From Agelas oroides (Eukaryota; Porifera; Demospongiae; Agelasida; Agelasidae): DNA of 64,000 nt. The notes under the pieces are model-generated. The model saw only the letters and a program-made list of their open reading frames with translations, did not search any database and was not told where the DNA came from. The position numbers and the translations under genes are program-made. The DNA lies in assembly GCA_949130485.1 (NCBI GenBank), contig OX422190.1, forward strand, positions 247,001 to 311,000, in the 5' to 3' direction. Shown piece after piece: positions 30,136-41,495 of the stretch; the stretch's first letter is position 1; each line of letters starts with the position of its first letter.

Positions 30136-32395
30136 GAGGTTACCATGAAGTGGTTTCAATGGTTCTCAGTTGTTGTCAATGGCTCTTAGTGGTTCTCACT
30201 GGTTACCAGTGTTCCTCAACGGTTATCAGTAGTTCTCAATGGTTGCCATGCAGAGTTCTCAGTGGTTCTCAAATATTCTCAAAGATTCTCAGTGGTTCTG
30301 AACGGTTCTCAATGGTTCTTGGTAGTTCTCAAGCACTGCCAGTACTTCTAAATTGTTCACAGTAGTACTCAGTGGTTGCCTGTGGTTCTCAATGTTACCA
30401 GTGTTTCCCAAAGATTCTGAATTCTCAATGATTACCAGTGATTACCAGTGGTTCTCACTGGTTCTCAGTGGTTCTGAACAGTTCTCAATGGTTCTCAGTA
30501 GTTCTCAATCACTGCCAGTACTTCTAAATTGTTGAATTGTCTAATTGAGAACCATTGCATGGAAACCGTTGAGAACCACTAGTAACCATTGAGAAACACT
30601 GGTAACCGCTGAGAACCATTGATAACCATTGCAAACCATTGAGAACCATTGAGAACCACTGCATGGCAACCATTGACAACTACTGGAATAACATTGAGTA
30701 ATAGCCACTGACCACTACTGTATACCATTGAGATCTACTGCCAGTAATTGGGAACCACTGAGAACCGTTGAAAACAACAACTGAGAACCACAAAGAAGCA
30801 TCGAAAACAATTGAGAACCACGACAAGCCGTTGAAAACCACTGTAACCAATGTGAACCACTACATGGTAACCATTGAGAACCACTGGTAACCAATAAGAG
30901 CCACTTGTAAAAGCTGAGGTCTACAGACAACCCTTGAAAGCAACTGAGAACCACTGAGAATGGTTGAAAACAACTGAGAACAACTGAAAACCATTGAGAA
31001 CCGCTCAGAACCATTGAGAATCACTGCATGGTAATCAATGAGAACCATTGCAAACAATTGATAAGTACTGGTAACAACTGAGAACTACTGTAAACCATTG
31101 AGAACTACTGGCAGTGATTGAGAACCACTGAGAACCATTGAGAACCGCTCAGAACCACTGAGAATCATTGAGAACCATTGGATGGTAACCATTGAGAACC
31201 ACTGATAACCAATAAGAGCCAATTGTAACAACTGAGAACTACAAAGAACCATTGAAAACAACTGAGAACCACTGATAACCATTGATAACCACCTGTAACT
31301 ATATAGAGAATCACTATGTGGTGGTCAATAAAAACCACTGAGAACCACTTAGAAACATTGAGAACCACTGACAGCCATTGACAACCACTGGTAACCAATG
31401 AGAATCACTACATTGTAGTCAATGAGAACCAGTGAGCACAATTGAGGGCCACTAATAACCATTGAGGGCCACTAATAACCATTGCGAATTACTGGCAGTG
31501 ATTGAGAACGACGGAGAATCACTGAGAACCATTGAGAACCACTGATAACCACTGATAGTGGCAACCATTGAGAATCAATGTACAACTAACAACCACTGAG
31601 ATTCACTGAGAACCACTGCTAACCGTTGACAACCGTTGAGAGCAATTGAGAACAATTGAGTACCACTGATAACCACTGACAACCACTGATAAATACTGAG
31701 AAGCACCGATAAACACTGTGAAGCATTGAGAACTACTGGTAACAATTGAGAACCACTCAGAACCACTGAGAGTCATTTAGAACCACTGGTAACCATTCAG
31801 AACCACTGGTAACCGTTGATAACAACTGATAACTGCTGATAACCATTAAGAAGCAAGGCATGCTAAGCATTCAAAACTGGTAACTATTTAGAACTACTGG
31901 TAACCATTGAGAACAACCGGTAACCATTGAGAACCACTTGTAGCCATTGAGAATGGCTGGTGACCATTGACAACCACCGAAAACCATTGTGAACCACTAC
32001 ATGGTAACCATTCAGAGCCACTGGTAACCAATTGGAGCGACTTGTCACAACTGAGAACCGCAGAGAACCATTGGAACCACTGAGGACGATTGAAAACAAC
32101 AGAAAACCACTGTGAATCATTAAGAACCACAGAGCACTACTGGCAGTGATTGAGAACCACTGAGAACCATTGAGAACCACTAGCAACCACTGAGAATGAC
32201 TGAGAACCGCTGGTAATCATTGACAGCTGTTGCTGTTCACAATATCGGTGGTTCTACTGAATGGTTACCAGTCGTTCTCAGTGGTTCTCAATGGCTCTCA
32301 GCCAGTTCTCAGTGGTTACCAGTGCTTCTCAACAGTTACCACTAGTTCTTTTGGAGTGCAGTGACATCTCTATTATGCCAAATCGCAACATTAGT
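30136..32395. repeat. 10-bp satellite, + then - then + (switches about 30540, 32230)
   Basis: The minus stretch (30545-32225) includes the inverted copy of 20986-21850. The second flip is the CAGCTGTTGCTGTTCACAAT junction. Directly duplicated at 41496-43735. Confidence 0.93.
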
Positions 32396-32945
32396 CACTC
32401 ATTCTTGTAGTTTCACAGTGCAACATAATGTTATGACTTTTCCAATTTTGCATTCCATTGTTGTTTATCATCACTCATTGAAATTGTTTTAATTTCAATG
32501 TACCTCTACCACAACATTAATGTACTACTAAACAATGTTAAATGAAGATGCAATATGAAATCATATATCAATCTACAACCAGTGCAATACTAGATGAATC
32601 GCACTCAAATAGTGATATGCTGCTTTTTGTTTACCCTGGTACAACAATGGTTACAACGCAGTGGTTCTCAATGGTTCTCAATGGTTATCAATGGTTATCA
32701 ATGGTTATCAATGGTTATCAATGGTTTGCAGTGGTTCTTCTCTCTGGCCTGTGAATTATTTATTTATTTATTTACGCGGGTCATTTAAGTTGCATCTTGG
32801 GGTGTAACAATGTTAAGTCTCCAAAGATGCAATATGAAATTGTAATATGTCAACCTGCAACCAGAGCAATACGAGACATATCGTAATCAAATTGTGATCT
32901 GCAGCTTTTGTTTACCATGGTACAACAATGGTTACCATGCATTCA
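32396..32945 (+). repeat. Two S-module pieces around (TTTA)n, + orientation
   Basis: Inverted counterpart of 20541-20985. ATTTATTTATTTATTTA lies at about 32757-32773, shorter than in the other two copies. Four TTATCAATGG units precede it. Confidence 0.85.
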
Positions 32946-34597
32946 GTGGTTCTCAATTGTTCTCAACGGTTCCCAGTGGTTCTGATCCACTGAGAAACAC
33001 TGATAGCCACTCAGATCCACTGAAAACCACAGAGATTAACTGGTAATCATTGAGAACCACTGCTAACCATTGAGAACCATTGGTAACCATTGAGATTCAG
33101 TGGTAATCACTGAGAACCACTCACAACCACTGGTAATCATTGAGAACACCTGGCAGTCATTGAGAACCACTGGTAACCATTCAGAACCACTGGTAACCAT
33201 TCAGAACCATAGAGAACTAATGAGAACCATTGATAATCAGGTACCAGTAGTGATTGAGAACCACCGAAAACCATTGTGAACCACTACATAGTAACCTATG
33301 AGAACCACTGGTAACCAATCAGAGCCACTTGTAACAGCTCAGAACCACAGAGAACCATTGAAAAGAGAAACAATCAGAACAATTGAAAAGATTTGCGAAC
33401 CACTGATAATAATTAAGAACCACTGGTAACCATTGAGAATTACTGCGTGGTAATCAATGGGAACAAGTGAGAACCTTTGAGAATGACTGAGAACCATTGA
33501 GAATCATGGAAAACAACTCAGAACCTCAGAGAACCGTTGAGAACAACTAGCTGAGAACCAGTGAGAACCACTGATAACCACTGATAACTGATGAGAACTA
33601 CTGGTAACAATTGAGAACAACTGAGAACCATTGAAAACAACTGATAACCACTGATAACTATTGAGAGCTACTGGTGACAATAAGAATCACTGAGAACCAC
33701 TGGTAACAATTCAGAAGCACTGGTAACCATTGATAACCACTGAGAACTACTGGGAATGATTGAGAACCACAGCATGCTAACCATCGAGAACTACTGGTAA
33801 CCAATAAAATCCACTTGCAACAACTGAGAACCACTGAAAGCCTTTGCAAACAACTTTGTGATTCTCAGTGGTTCTTATTTTTGAAATTCATAACATTATG
33901 TTGCACTGTGAAAATACCTGATAGTGATGGCACTGCATTCCGAAAGAACTACTGGTAACTATTGAGAAACACCGGTAAGCACTGAGAACTGGCTGAGAAC
34001 CATTTAAAACCACTGAGAACATGCTGGTAACCATTGAGAACCACTGGAAACCATTGAGAACCACTAGAAACCACTGGAAACCATTGAGAAGCACTGGAAA
34101 CCACTCAGAACCATTGAGAAAGAATAAGAACCACTGAGAATCACTGATAGCCACTCAGATCCACTGATAACCACTGGTAACCATTGAGAACCACTGGTGG
34201 TTCTCCGTGGTTCTCAGTGGTTACCACTGAACCTCAATGGTTACCACTGAACCGCAATGGTTACCAATGGTTCTCAATGGTTACCAGTGGTTCTCAATGA
34301 TTACCAGTGATTCTCAGTGGATCTGAGTGGATATCAGTGGTTCTCAGTGGTTCTTGGTTTATCTCAATGGTTCTCAGTGGTTGTCAATGGTTTTTGATAA
34401 CCATTGAAAGCACCAAGAACCATTGAGAACCTCTAATACCCATTAAAAATCTGTGGTATGCAAAATTGGAAAGGTCATGACATTATGTTGCACTGTAAAA
34501 GTACAAGAATTAGTGAATAATGTTGCCGCTGTGCATGATAGTGATGGCACTGCATTCCGAAAGAGCTACTGGTAACTATTGAGAAAGACTGGTAACC
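32946..34597. repeat. 10-bp satellite, +/-/+/- with S-module pieces
   Basis: Switches lie near 32980, 34190 and 34395. Minus S-module pieces lie at 33880-33955 and 34450-34580. 33330-34190 is the inverted counterpart of the 13844-14850 / 19010-20165 pair. Confidence 0.9.
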
Positions 34598-34631
34598 CAG
34601 GCCCGTATGCGGGGGGGGGTTCAAGGGGCTT

Positions 34632-34772
34632 CAGTAAATGTTTTAGTTGTCATTACACCATACTGTACGTTGTAACACTTAAGTGTGTATATACAATGAG
34701 CAATCTGATCGCATACTTGGTGCAATACTTGTTCCTTCGTACCAGCATCATCTAGACTACCAAATGTCAGTG
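34632..34772 (-). pseudogene. T module copy C
   Basis: Same segment as copies A and B with a C for A change that makes DDACTKEQ into DDAGTKEQ. A TE end (34598-34631) sits on its coding 3' side and an S-module piece (34772-34890) on the other. Confidence 0.5.
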
Positions 34773-34890
34773 ATGTAATGATAAACAACAATGGAATGCT
34801 AAATTGGAAAAGTCATAACATTATGTTGCACTGTGAGAATTAGTGACTAATGTTGCCGATAGTGATGTCACTGCACTCCGAAAGAACTAT

Positions 34891-35508
34891 TTGTTACTAT
34901 TGAGAAGCACTGGTGACCACTGAGAACCGGCTGAGAACCATTGAGAACCACTGAGAACACTCGTAACCATTGAGAACCACTGGTAGAGATTGAAAACCAC
35001 TGACATTGTGAACAGCAACAGTTGTCAATGGTTACCAGTGGTTCTCAATGGTTCTCAGTGTTTGTCAGTGCTTCTTTGTGGTTCTCAGTTGTTTTCACCG
35101 GCTCTCAGTAGTTATCACTGGTTCTCATTGATTACAATGCAGTGATTCTCAATGGTTGCCAGTGGTTGTCAATGGTTCTCAGTGGTTCTCATTTGTTCTC
35201 AGTGGTTCTCGATGATTCTCACTGGTTGTCATTGATTACCATGCAGTGATTCTCTATATAGTTACAGGTGGTTATGAATGGTCTTCTCAGTGGTTATTCT
35301 CAGTTGTTACAAGTAGCTCTCTGTGATTCTAAATTGTTTCCATGTAGTTGTTCACAATAGTTTTGGTGGTTTGAATGGTTACCAGCGGTTCTGAATGGTT
35401 ACCAGTAGTTGTCAGTGGTTACCCAGTGGTTCTCAATGGTTACAAGTGGTTCTAAATGGTTCTCAGTGGTTCTGAGTGGTTCTCAATTGTTACCAGTAGT
35501 TCTCAGTG
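34891..35508. repeat. 10-bp satellite, - then + (switch about 35000)
   Basis: Paralogue of 11050-11610 with an extra + stretch near 35050-35110 shared with 23690-23770. The last six bases, TCAGTG (35503-35508), form a target duplication with 36026-36031, counting one G beyond. Confidence 0.93.
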
Positions 35509-36025
35509 GTTATTATTATTTTTTATTTTCCTGTAAAAATCCAACCAACGGTATGTGAAAAACAACAAAATAACAACAAGCAAGCAGCTTACGTGTATAT
35601 ACAGAACTCTGAGAAGAAGAAAAAAACAAAGGATAAAAGAATTAATGAGTTCAGACGGTATTTTGAAAGATGAACAGTTATGGTAGAGCGGGGATGCGTC
35701 CTTCCTGTACCACCAAGTCAATTGGTGTGTACTCGTGTGGTGCAAAGCCCTGTCGGGAGCGTGATCCTCTAAGGCACATTACAGCAGAACGTAGCAGGGA
35801 AAAGGAAAGGTGGCATCTTAGCCAGCCCATTACGTTACTGTATGGTTGTTCTCTCTTGGGTAGCTAGTCGCTTGTATGCCACTGTAGCTGCTCTTCCCAT
35901 CCCTCCAGAGGTACTGAATACCACTGGAGTGAAAGATCCATGTTCTACCTCGCGAACACGATTTTCATATGAGCAGCGTTTCTCCCTCTCGTTTCTCCCC
36001 CTCGTGACGTCTGTAGCATGTCGTA
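35509..36025 (-). mobile_element. Insertion of about 517 bp: 3' end of a TE with ORF remnant
   Basis: TCAGTG flanks both sides, and the paralogous site at 11605-11615 is empty. On the minus strand, high to low, there is a frame ending in WLRCHLSFSLLRSAVMCLRG and then SRSRQGFAPHEYTPIDL with a stop at about 35685. An untranslated part follows, ending in an A/T-rich tail (AATAAAAAATAATAATAA) at the left edge. The tail and 5' truncation suggest a retrotransposed copy. The C-terminal peptide resembles ones I have seen at the ends of repetitive invertebrate ORFs, but I cannot name the superfamily. Confidence 0.6.
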
Positions 36026-36353
36026 TCAGTGATTCATAGTGGTTATCAATGGTTATTAGTGGTTCTCAATTATTCTCAGTGCTTTTCAATGGTTACCAGT
36101 GGTTCTCAATAGTTACTAGTAGTTCTCAATTGTTAGCATACAGTGGTTCTCAGTGGTTCTCAATGCTTTTCAGTGGTTCTGAATGGTTATCAACGGTTCT
36201 CAGTGGTTCTCCACGGTTCTCGATCACTGCCGGTGGTTCTCAATGTTTCACAGTAATTCTCAGTTCTTACCAGTGGTTCTCAATGTTACCAGTGTTTGTC
36301 AATCATGACCAGTAGTTTTCCATGATTACCAGTGGTTCTCAATGGTTCTCAGT
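36026..36353 (+). repeat. 10-bp satellite, + polarity
   Basis: Paralogue of 11612-12066. It ends at the CAGTGGCAT that is the empty site for the 12068 element. Confidence 0.93.
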
Positions 36354-36830
36354 GGCATACGCGGTGGTGGCGCATGGCGTACGCGGTGATGACGTATCTA
36401 CGGGTCCAGGTTCATCCCTGCCGGGGACAATGACTGCATATAGATTCTCATTGGTTACGAGCAAAGTAACCGCACCCTAAGCTTATAAGATGCTCATAGG
36501 AGGTTAGTGCTGCAGGTTTACCTTGGCTCGAATACTTTAGAGTTCAGTTCTATACATATGTGAAATCTTTGTTAGTACGCTTTAGGAAAACAAAGTTCAC
36601 AGCTACTTAACTACAAGACCTGAAGTAGAAAGCCTTACAGTTCAGAGTTGTGGTTGTGGCAGAACAGCAACATCAGTCTCTAATTCTTGTATATTCACAT
36701 TGCAACATAACTTTTTCGAATTTGCATTCAATTACTCATTGAAATTGTTTCGCATAAATTTCTAGAACCACTCAGAATCAGTGAGAATTGAAATTGTATT
36801 GCATAAATTTCTAGAACCACTGAGAATCAG
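36354..36830. other. Spacer shared with 12919-13164, plus S-module remnant
   Basis: The first 245 bp copy 12919-13164. Then about 90 bp seen nowhere else in the window, an S-module remnant (about 36690-36765), and a 55-bp tandem duplication containing TAAATTTCTAGAACCACT. Confidence 0.7.
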
Positions 36831-37985
36831 TGAGAATCATCGAGAACCACTGAGAACAAATGAGAACCATTCCAAACCACTGAGAACCATTGACAACCAC
36901 TGGCAACCATTGAGAATCACTGTATTGTAATCAATGAGAACCAGTGATAACTACTGAGAGCCGTTGAAAACAACTGAGAACCACAAAGAAGCACTGACAC
37001 ACACTGAGAACAATTGAGAACCACAGAGAACCATTGAGAACTACTGGTAACCAATGTGAACAACTACATGGCAATCATTGAGAATCACTGGTAACCAATA
37101 AGAGCCACTTGTAAAACTGAGAACTACAGAGAACCATTGAAAACAATTGAGAACAACTGAGAAGGATTGAAAACAACTGAGAACAACTGAAAACCATTGA
37201 GAACCACTGAGAACCATTGAGAACCACTGGTAACCATTGACAACTGTTGCTGTTCACAACGTTGGTGGTTTCCAATCTCTACCAGTGGTTCTCAATGGTT
37301 ACGAGTTGTTCTCAGTGGTTCTCAATGGTTCTCAGCCGGTTCTCAGTGGTCCCCAGTGTTTCTCAATAGTTACCAGTAGTTCTTTCGGAGTGCAGTGACA
37401 TCACTATCGGCAACATTAGTCACTAATTCTTACAGTGCAAGATAATGTTATGACTTTTCCAATTTAGCAGTTGTTCTTGGTTGTTCTAAGTGGTTACCAG
37501 TGGTTGTCAAAGGTTACTAATTGTTGCCAGTGGTTCTTAATTGTTACTAATTGTTAGCAGTGATTCTTAATGGTTCTCAGAGGTTCTCATTGATTAAAAT
37601 GCCGTGATTCTCAATGGTTCTCAGTGGTAACATTTGCTCAGTGTTCATTGAGAACAATTGAGAACGTAACCATTGAGAGCCACTGCATGGCAACAATTCA
37701 GAACTACTACCAGTGATTGAGAACCACAGAGAACCATTGAGAACTGTTCAGAAACACTGAGAAGCATTGAGAACCATTGAGAGCTATTGAGAACCACGAC
37801 ATGGCAAACGTTGAGAACTACTGGTTACATTGAGAACCACTGGTAACCACTGACTACCACTGTCAACCATTGGGAATTACTGGCAGTGATTGAAAACCCC
37901 TGACAACCATTGAGAACCGTTCAGAACCACTGCGAAGCACTGAGAACCATTGACAACCATTGAGTACCATTGAAACCACTTCATG
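36831..37985. repeat. 10-bp satellite, -/+/- with S-module piece
   Basis: Flips lie at 37250 and 37635. A short S-module piece with CAATTTAGCA joins at 37430-37470. From about 37780 it copies 26660 onward. Confidence 0.9.
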
Positions 37986-38254
37986 GTAACCATTGTTTTA
38001 CCATGGTAGACAACAAGCAGCAAATCACCATTTGATTGCGATATATCTCATATTGCACTGGTTGTATGTAGGTTGATATATGATTTCATATTGCACCTTT
38101 TTTGGATGCTTAACATTGTTTAGTTGTAACATTACTGTTGCGGTACAGGTACACAGAAATTAAAACAATTTCAATGAATAATGATAAACAGTAATGGAAC
38201 ACAAAATTGGAAAAGTCATAACATTATGTTGCACTGTAAAAATTCAAGTGGTTA
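37986..38254 (-). repeat. S module, - orientation
   Basis: The more complete of the pair with 26891, retaining ATAATGATAAACAGTAATGG and the AAAAGTCATAACATTATG part. Confidence 0.85.
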
Positions 38255-38390
38255 CAGGCCCGTAGCCAGGACTTTTAGAAGGGGGGTTACACGGGTGTCA
38301 GATGTGTATGTATGCATGACACATAAGCATGCAAGACTAGAGGGGTCTGAGGTCATGCTCCCCCAGGAAAATTTTAGAAAGTAGATGCTC
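38255..38390 (+). mobile_element. CAGGCCCGTAGCCAGG-type element fragment, copy 2
   Basis: Near copy of 27079-27210. It also lacks a right end, which confirms the truncation predates the block duplication. Confidence 0.6.
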
Positions 38391-38644
38391 TGAAATGGCC
38401 ATCTACAATCACTGGACTGGACTAGTGGATTGGACTGGTGGACTGGACTGGTGGACTGACATTACAAATCATTTTTACATGTTCTAATGACACTCACTTG
38501 CCTGTAGGGTTGCATGATGCATAATATTACTCCCAAAACAGCTTTCTTCTTGGACAGACTGAAATTTTTGATGGCAATAGCTACTGCAATAGCTACTGCA
38601 ATAGCTACTGCATTTCCAAAAATGTCAGGGTAGAGAGGAGCAAA

Positions 38645-39005
38645 CGTAAACTAACAGTTAGTTTTTATATAACAATTTTGCTTAAAGAGCAAGGGTACAA
38701 GAGTAGCATGTATAGCTATTAAGTAATCCACCCAGAAGAATACACTAACTTAAAGGTGACACACTCAATATCATAATACATATTTCAGATGAGACAAAAA
38801 CTAACAAAGTGTAGGTGAAGTGACAACATCTACAGGCAAAGTATTCCAAACAGAAATTGAGTGGGGGAAGATGGACATGTTATAAGCTTGTGTTCTAGAA
38901 ACGGGCCTACATAAGGGTGTTGGGTGACCATGTCTAATATTTACAGGTAAGTTACGATGTGAGACCCCATGACTGGGGTATAGCAACATCCCATGTTGTT
39001 TGTCC
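38645..39005 (-). pseudogene. LINE ORF2 C-terminus and 3' UTR, copy 2
   Basis: Copy of 27475-27830. A TTCGTT to TTAGTT change (minus strand) places a stop after TSPTLC, 19 codons earlier than copy 1. The 3' end reads AACTAACAGTTAGTTTTTAT, identical to the ends of the 22061 element. Confidence 0.68.
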
Positions 39006-39158
39006 TTACAGGACAACTGACATTTGGTAGTCTAGATGATGCTTGTACGAAGGAACAAGTATTTCGACCAAGCATCCAATCAGATTGCTCATTGTATATA
39101 TACACTGAAGTGTTACAACGTACAGTATGGTGTACTGACAACTAAAACATTTACTGAA
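39006..39158 (+). pseudogene. T module copy E
   Basis: Copy of 27831-27982 with the same acceptor-like tract and the same 1-base insertion, plus DQASNQ for DQASDQ. Confidence 0.45.
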
Positions 39159-39610
39159 CTACCAACATCATCTACCATTCATGTAGTGTTCCCAATGGTT
39201 TACGGTGGTTCTCAATCACTACTGGTAGCTAGTTATCAATGGTTTTCAGTGGTTCTTTATGGTTTTCAGTGGTTCTTTATGGTTTTCAGTGGTTACCAGT
39301 GGTTCTCAATGACTACCAGGTGCTCTCAATGATTACCAGTGGTTGTGAGTGTTTCTCATGGGTTACCACGAATGTCAATAGTTACCAATGGTTTTCAATG
39401 GTTAACAGTTGTTCTCAATGATTACCAGTGATTCTTAATGGTTCTCAGTGGATCTGAGTGGCTGTCAGTGATTCTCAGTGGTTCTTATCTTTTCTCAATG
39501 GTTCTCAGTGGTTCTCTATGGTTTCCAGTGGTTCTCAATGGTTTTAAATGGTTCTCAGTCAGTTTTCAGTGGTTACTTGTCTTTCTCAATAGTTACCATT
39601 AGTTCTTTTA
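39159..39610 (+). repeat. 10-bp satellite, + polarity
   Basis: Differs from 28010-28440 by one extra 30-bp TTTATGGTTTTCAGTGGTTC-type unit near 39260 and one lost unit near 39540. Confidence 0.93.
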
Positions 39611-39636
39611 GAATGCAGTGCCATCGCTATCATATA

Positions 39637-40289
39637 CAAGAATTAAAAAACATTAAAAATGTAAAAAGATGTAGGGATGGCATGCCAAAAAGTATGCAAA
39701 CAAGGTAGGGATAATGCATGAAAGCAAAGGTCAACGGTAGGGATAATGCATGAAAGCAAAGGTCAACATATTGGCAAAGCCCCATCCCTACATCTTTTTC
39801 ACACTGCAGTTAGACAGTGCATGGGGGTCTTCCTAAAACGTACCACAAGTACACCCCAACTTTTCATGGCTATAGCCTCGTTCTCAGGCCACTTCCTAGC
39901 TCCTCCCACATGGACTGGGAACAAGGCTAGTATGATCAGCATTATGTCTCGTAGCTGTCGTAGGTACCTATCAGTAGCTACTAAGTAGCTTTACTGCCAT
40001 CATACTACTTGTAGTGACAGTGGCACCCTTTCTGATACAACCTAGACACTGAGCTTGAGTGGGCTGCAGACTAGTCATAGTGTAAACTCAGGTACTCATG
40101 CTAACTGCATGGATGGGTACAGATTCAGCTCTCAAGCACGCTGTCTAACTGCAGTGTGAAAAAGATGTAGGGATGGGGCTTTGCCAATATGTTGACCTTT
40201 GCTTTCATGCATTATCCCTACCTTGTTTGCATACTTTTTGGCATGCCATCCCTACATCTTTTTACATTTTTAATGTTTTTTAATTCTTG
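39637..40289. mobile_element. Long-TIR element, copy 2
   Basis: Same arms as 28461-28936, but the left arm carries an internal direct duplication of about 32 bp (GGTAGGGATAATGCATGAAA...). The spacer is longer and retains a complete nested hairpin (TAGCCTCGTTCTCAGG ... ACAAGGCTAG, 39873-39930). Copy 1 is therefore a deletion derivative. Confidence 0.85.
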
Positions 40290-40318
40290 TTTCTGTACTT
40301 TTTTGATGTTAATCTCAG

Positions 40319-40395
40319 TTACAGTTAGACCTAAGCCTAAGAATAATATTTCAAGTGTAACCACACCAGAACTTGAAACAGCATTGACAGTTTAG
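40319..40395 (+). pseudogene. Possible terminal exon, copy 2
   Basis: Same acceptor tract and frame as 28966. It reads TVRPKPKNNISSVTTPELET and then ALTV-stop. The difference from copy 1 is a whole-codon deletion plus substitutions, so the frame is preserved. Confidence 0.3.
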
Positions 40396-40716
40396 TAGTA
40401 GTCTAGTTCCAGGCATGTAATAATAATGTGTAATATAGCCAGCTAGAACCTGATGAAGGGCCAACTGCTCTCTCTACCAAACTTTGTGAAACCAATTTCA
40501 TGATTCAGTTGTCATGACGACTGACCAGCTGCAGCACAGAAAACTATCATACTGACAACTGACCATCACTAAAGCGGTGAGTAGGCTATTTTTAGTGTAG
40601 CTACAAGTAGGTAGCGCCTTACCTACGTGGTGTTCATAAGCCTTGCCCAATGCCGCGGGGGGAAAAGTCCGTGCTAGCTAGCCATGCGTACTGCCCGCTG
40701 GCCATTTCCTGTGTAC

Positions 40717-40807
40717 TAGTCTCGCTTCCAGACCAATGACCGTGGTCTTTGGTCTGGGAACGAGACTTCGTGTGCGCATGCGTACAAAATTATAAAATGG
40801 CCTCCTC
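40717..40807 (+). promoter_or_regulatory. Candidate promoter, copy 2
   Basis: Hairpin (40717-40767), TGCGCATGCGTA (40773-40784) and AAAATGGCCTCC (40796-40807). The YY1-like core is changed from GGCGTC to GGCCTC relative to copy 1. Confidence 0.38.
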
Positions 40808-40838
40808 AGCAACGGACAGCAGCCTCAGAGTGTTGTGA

Positions 40839-40937
40839 ATGGCTTTCATTGACAAGGGTGAATTTGAAGCTATGAAGACGCTGAGTGGTCATAGAGCTCC
40901 GCGCTGTGATAAGCATCAGTTTCGTGCTAAAATGACG
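40839..40937 (+). CDS. Candidate first coding exon, copy 2
   Basis: Opens MAFIDKGEFEAMKTLSGHRA with 33 codons and the same ACG|GTGAGT donor. Differences from copy 1 (H6K over a multi-base change, R19H) leave the frame and donor intact. Intergenic drift would often break both, though the divergence is too small to prove selection. Confidence 0.4.
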
Positions 40938-41246
40938 GTGAGTACTTAAACAGTTTGCGAGATATCGTTGTTTGAACAAAAGTCGTAACAAGAAAGAAAG
41001 AAAGAAAGAAGAATACGAAAAATGGCACTTTTGCTATCGCACACTTTTGCGTTTAGCTGTCTTCCGCGAGGCTTTTGGGCAACTATATGAGTCTTGCTGA
41101 TCACAAAGCCACTCAAAGAGGAAGCCTGGATGCTTAAATAAACTTTTTGCGTGTTTGTGGTGAAGTTATACGGGTTTTGCTTAAGTATTGCATATATTGC
41201 GCGTCGGCGCCATCCCTACATAGAGAGTCTACCGACTCTCTGATTT

Positions 41247-41495
41247 TTACAGTGCAGCATAATTTTATTACTTTTCAAATTTGCACTCTATTGTTGTGTA
41301 TAATTGGTCATTGAATTTCTTTTGTATAAATTTCTATGTACCTGTACAACAATATTAATCCTACTAGTAAACAATATTAAGCCTCCAAGGAAGATCCAAT
41401 ATGAAATCATGTATCAACTTACAGCCAGTGCAATATGAGATATATCACACTCAAATAGTGACTTGATCCTTTTTGTTTACCATGGTACAACAGAG
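41247..41495 (+). repeat. S module, + orientation
   Basis: Copy of 29897-30135 with almost no differences. Confidence 0.85.
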
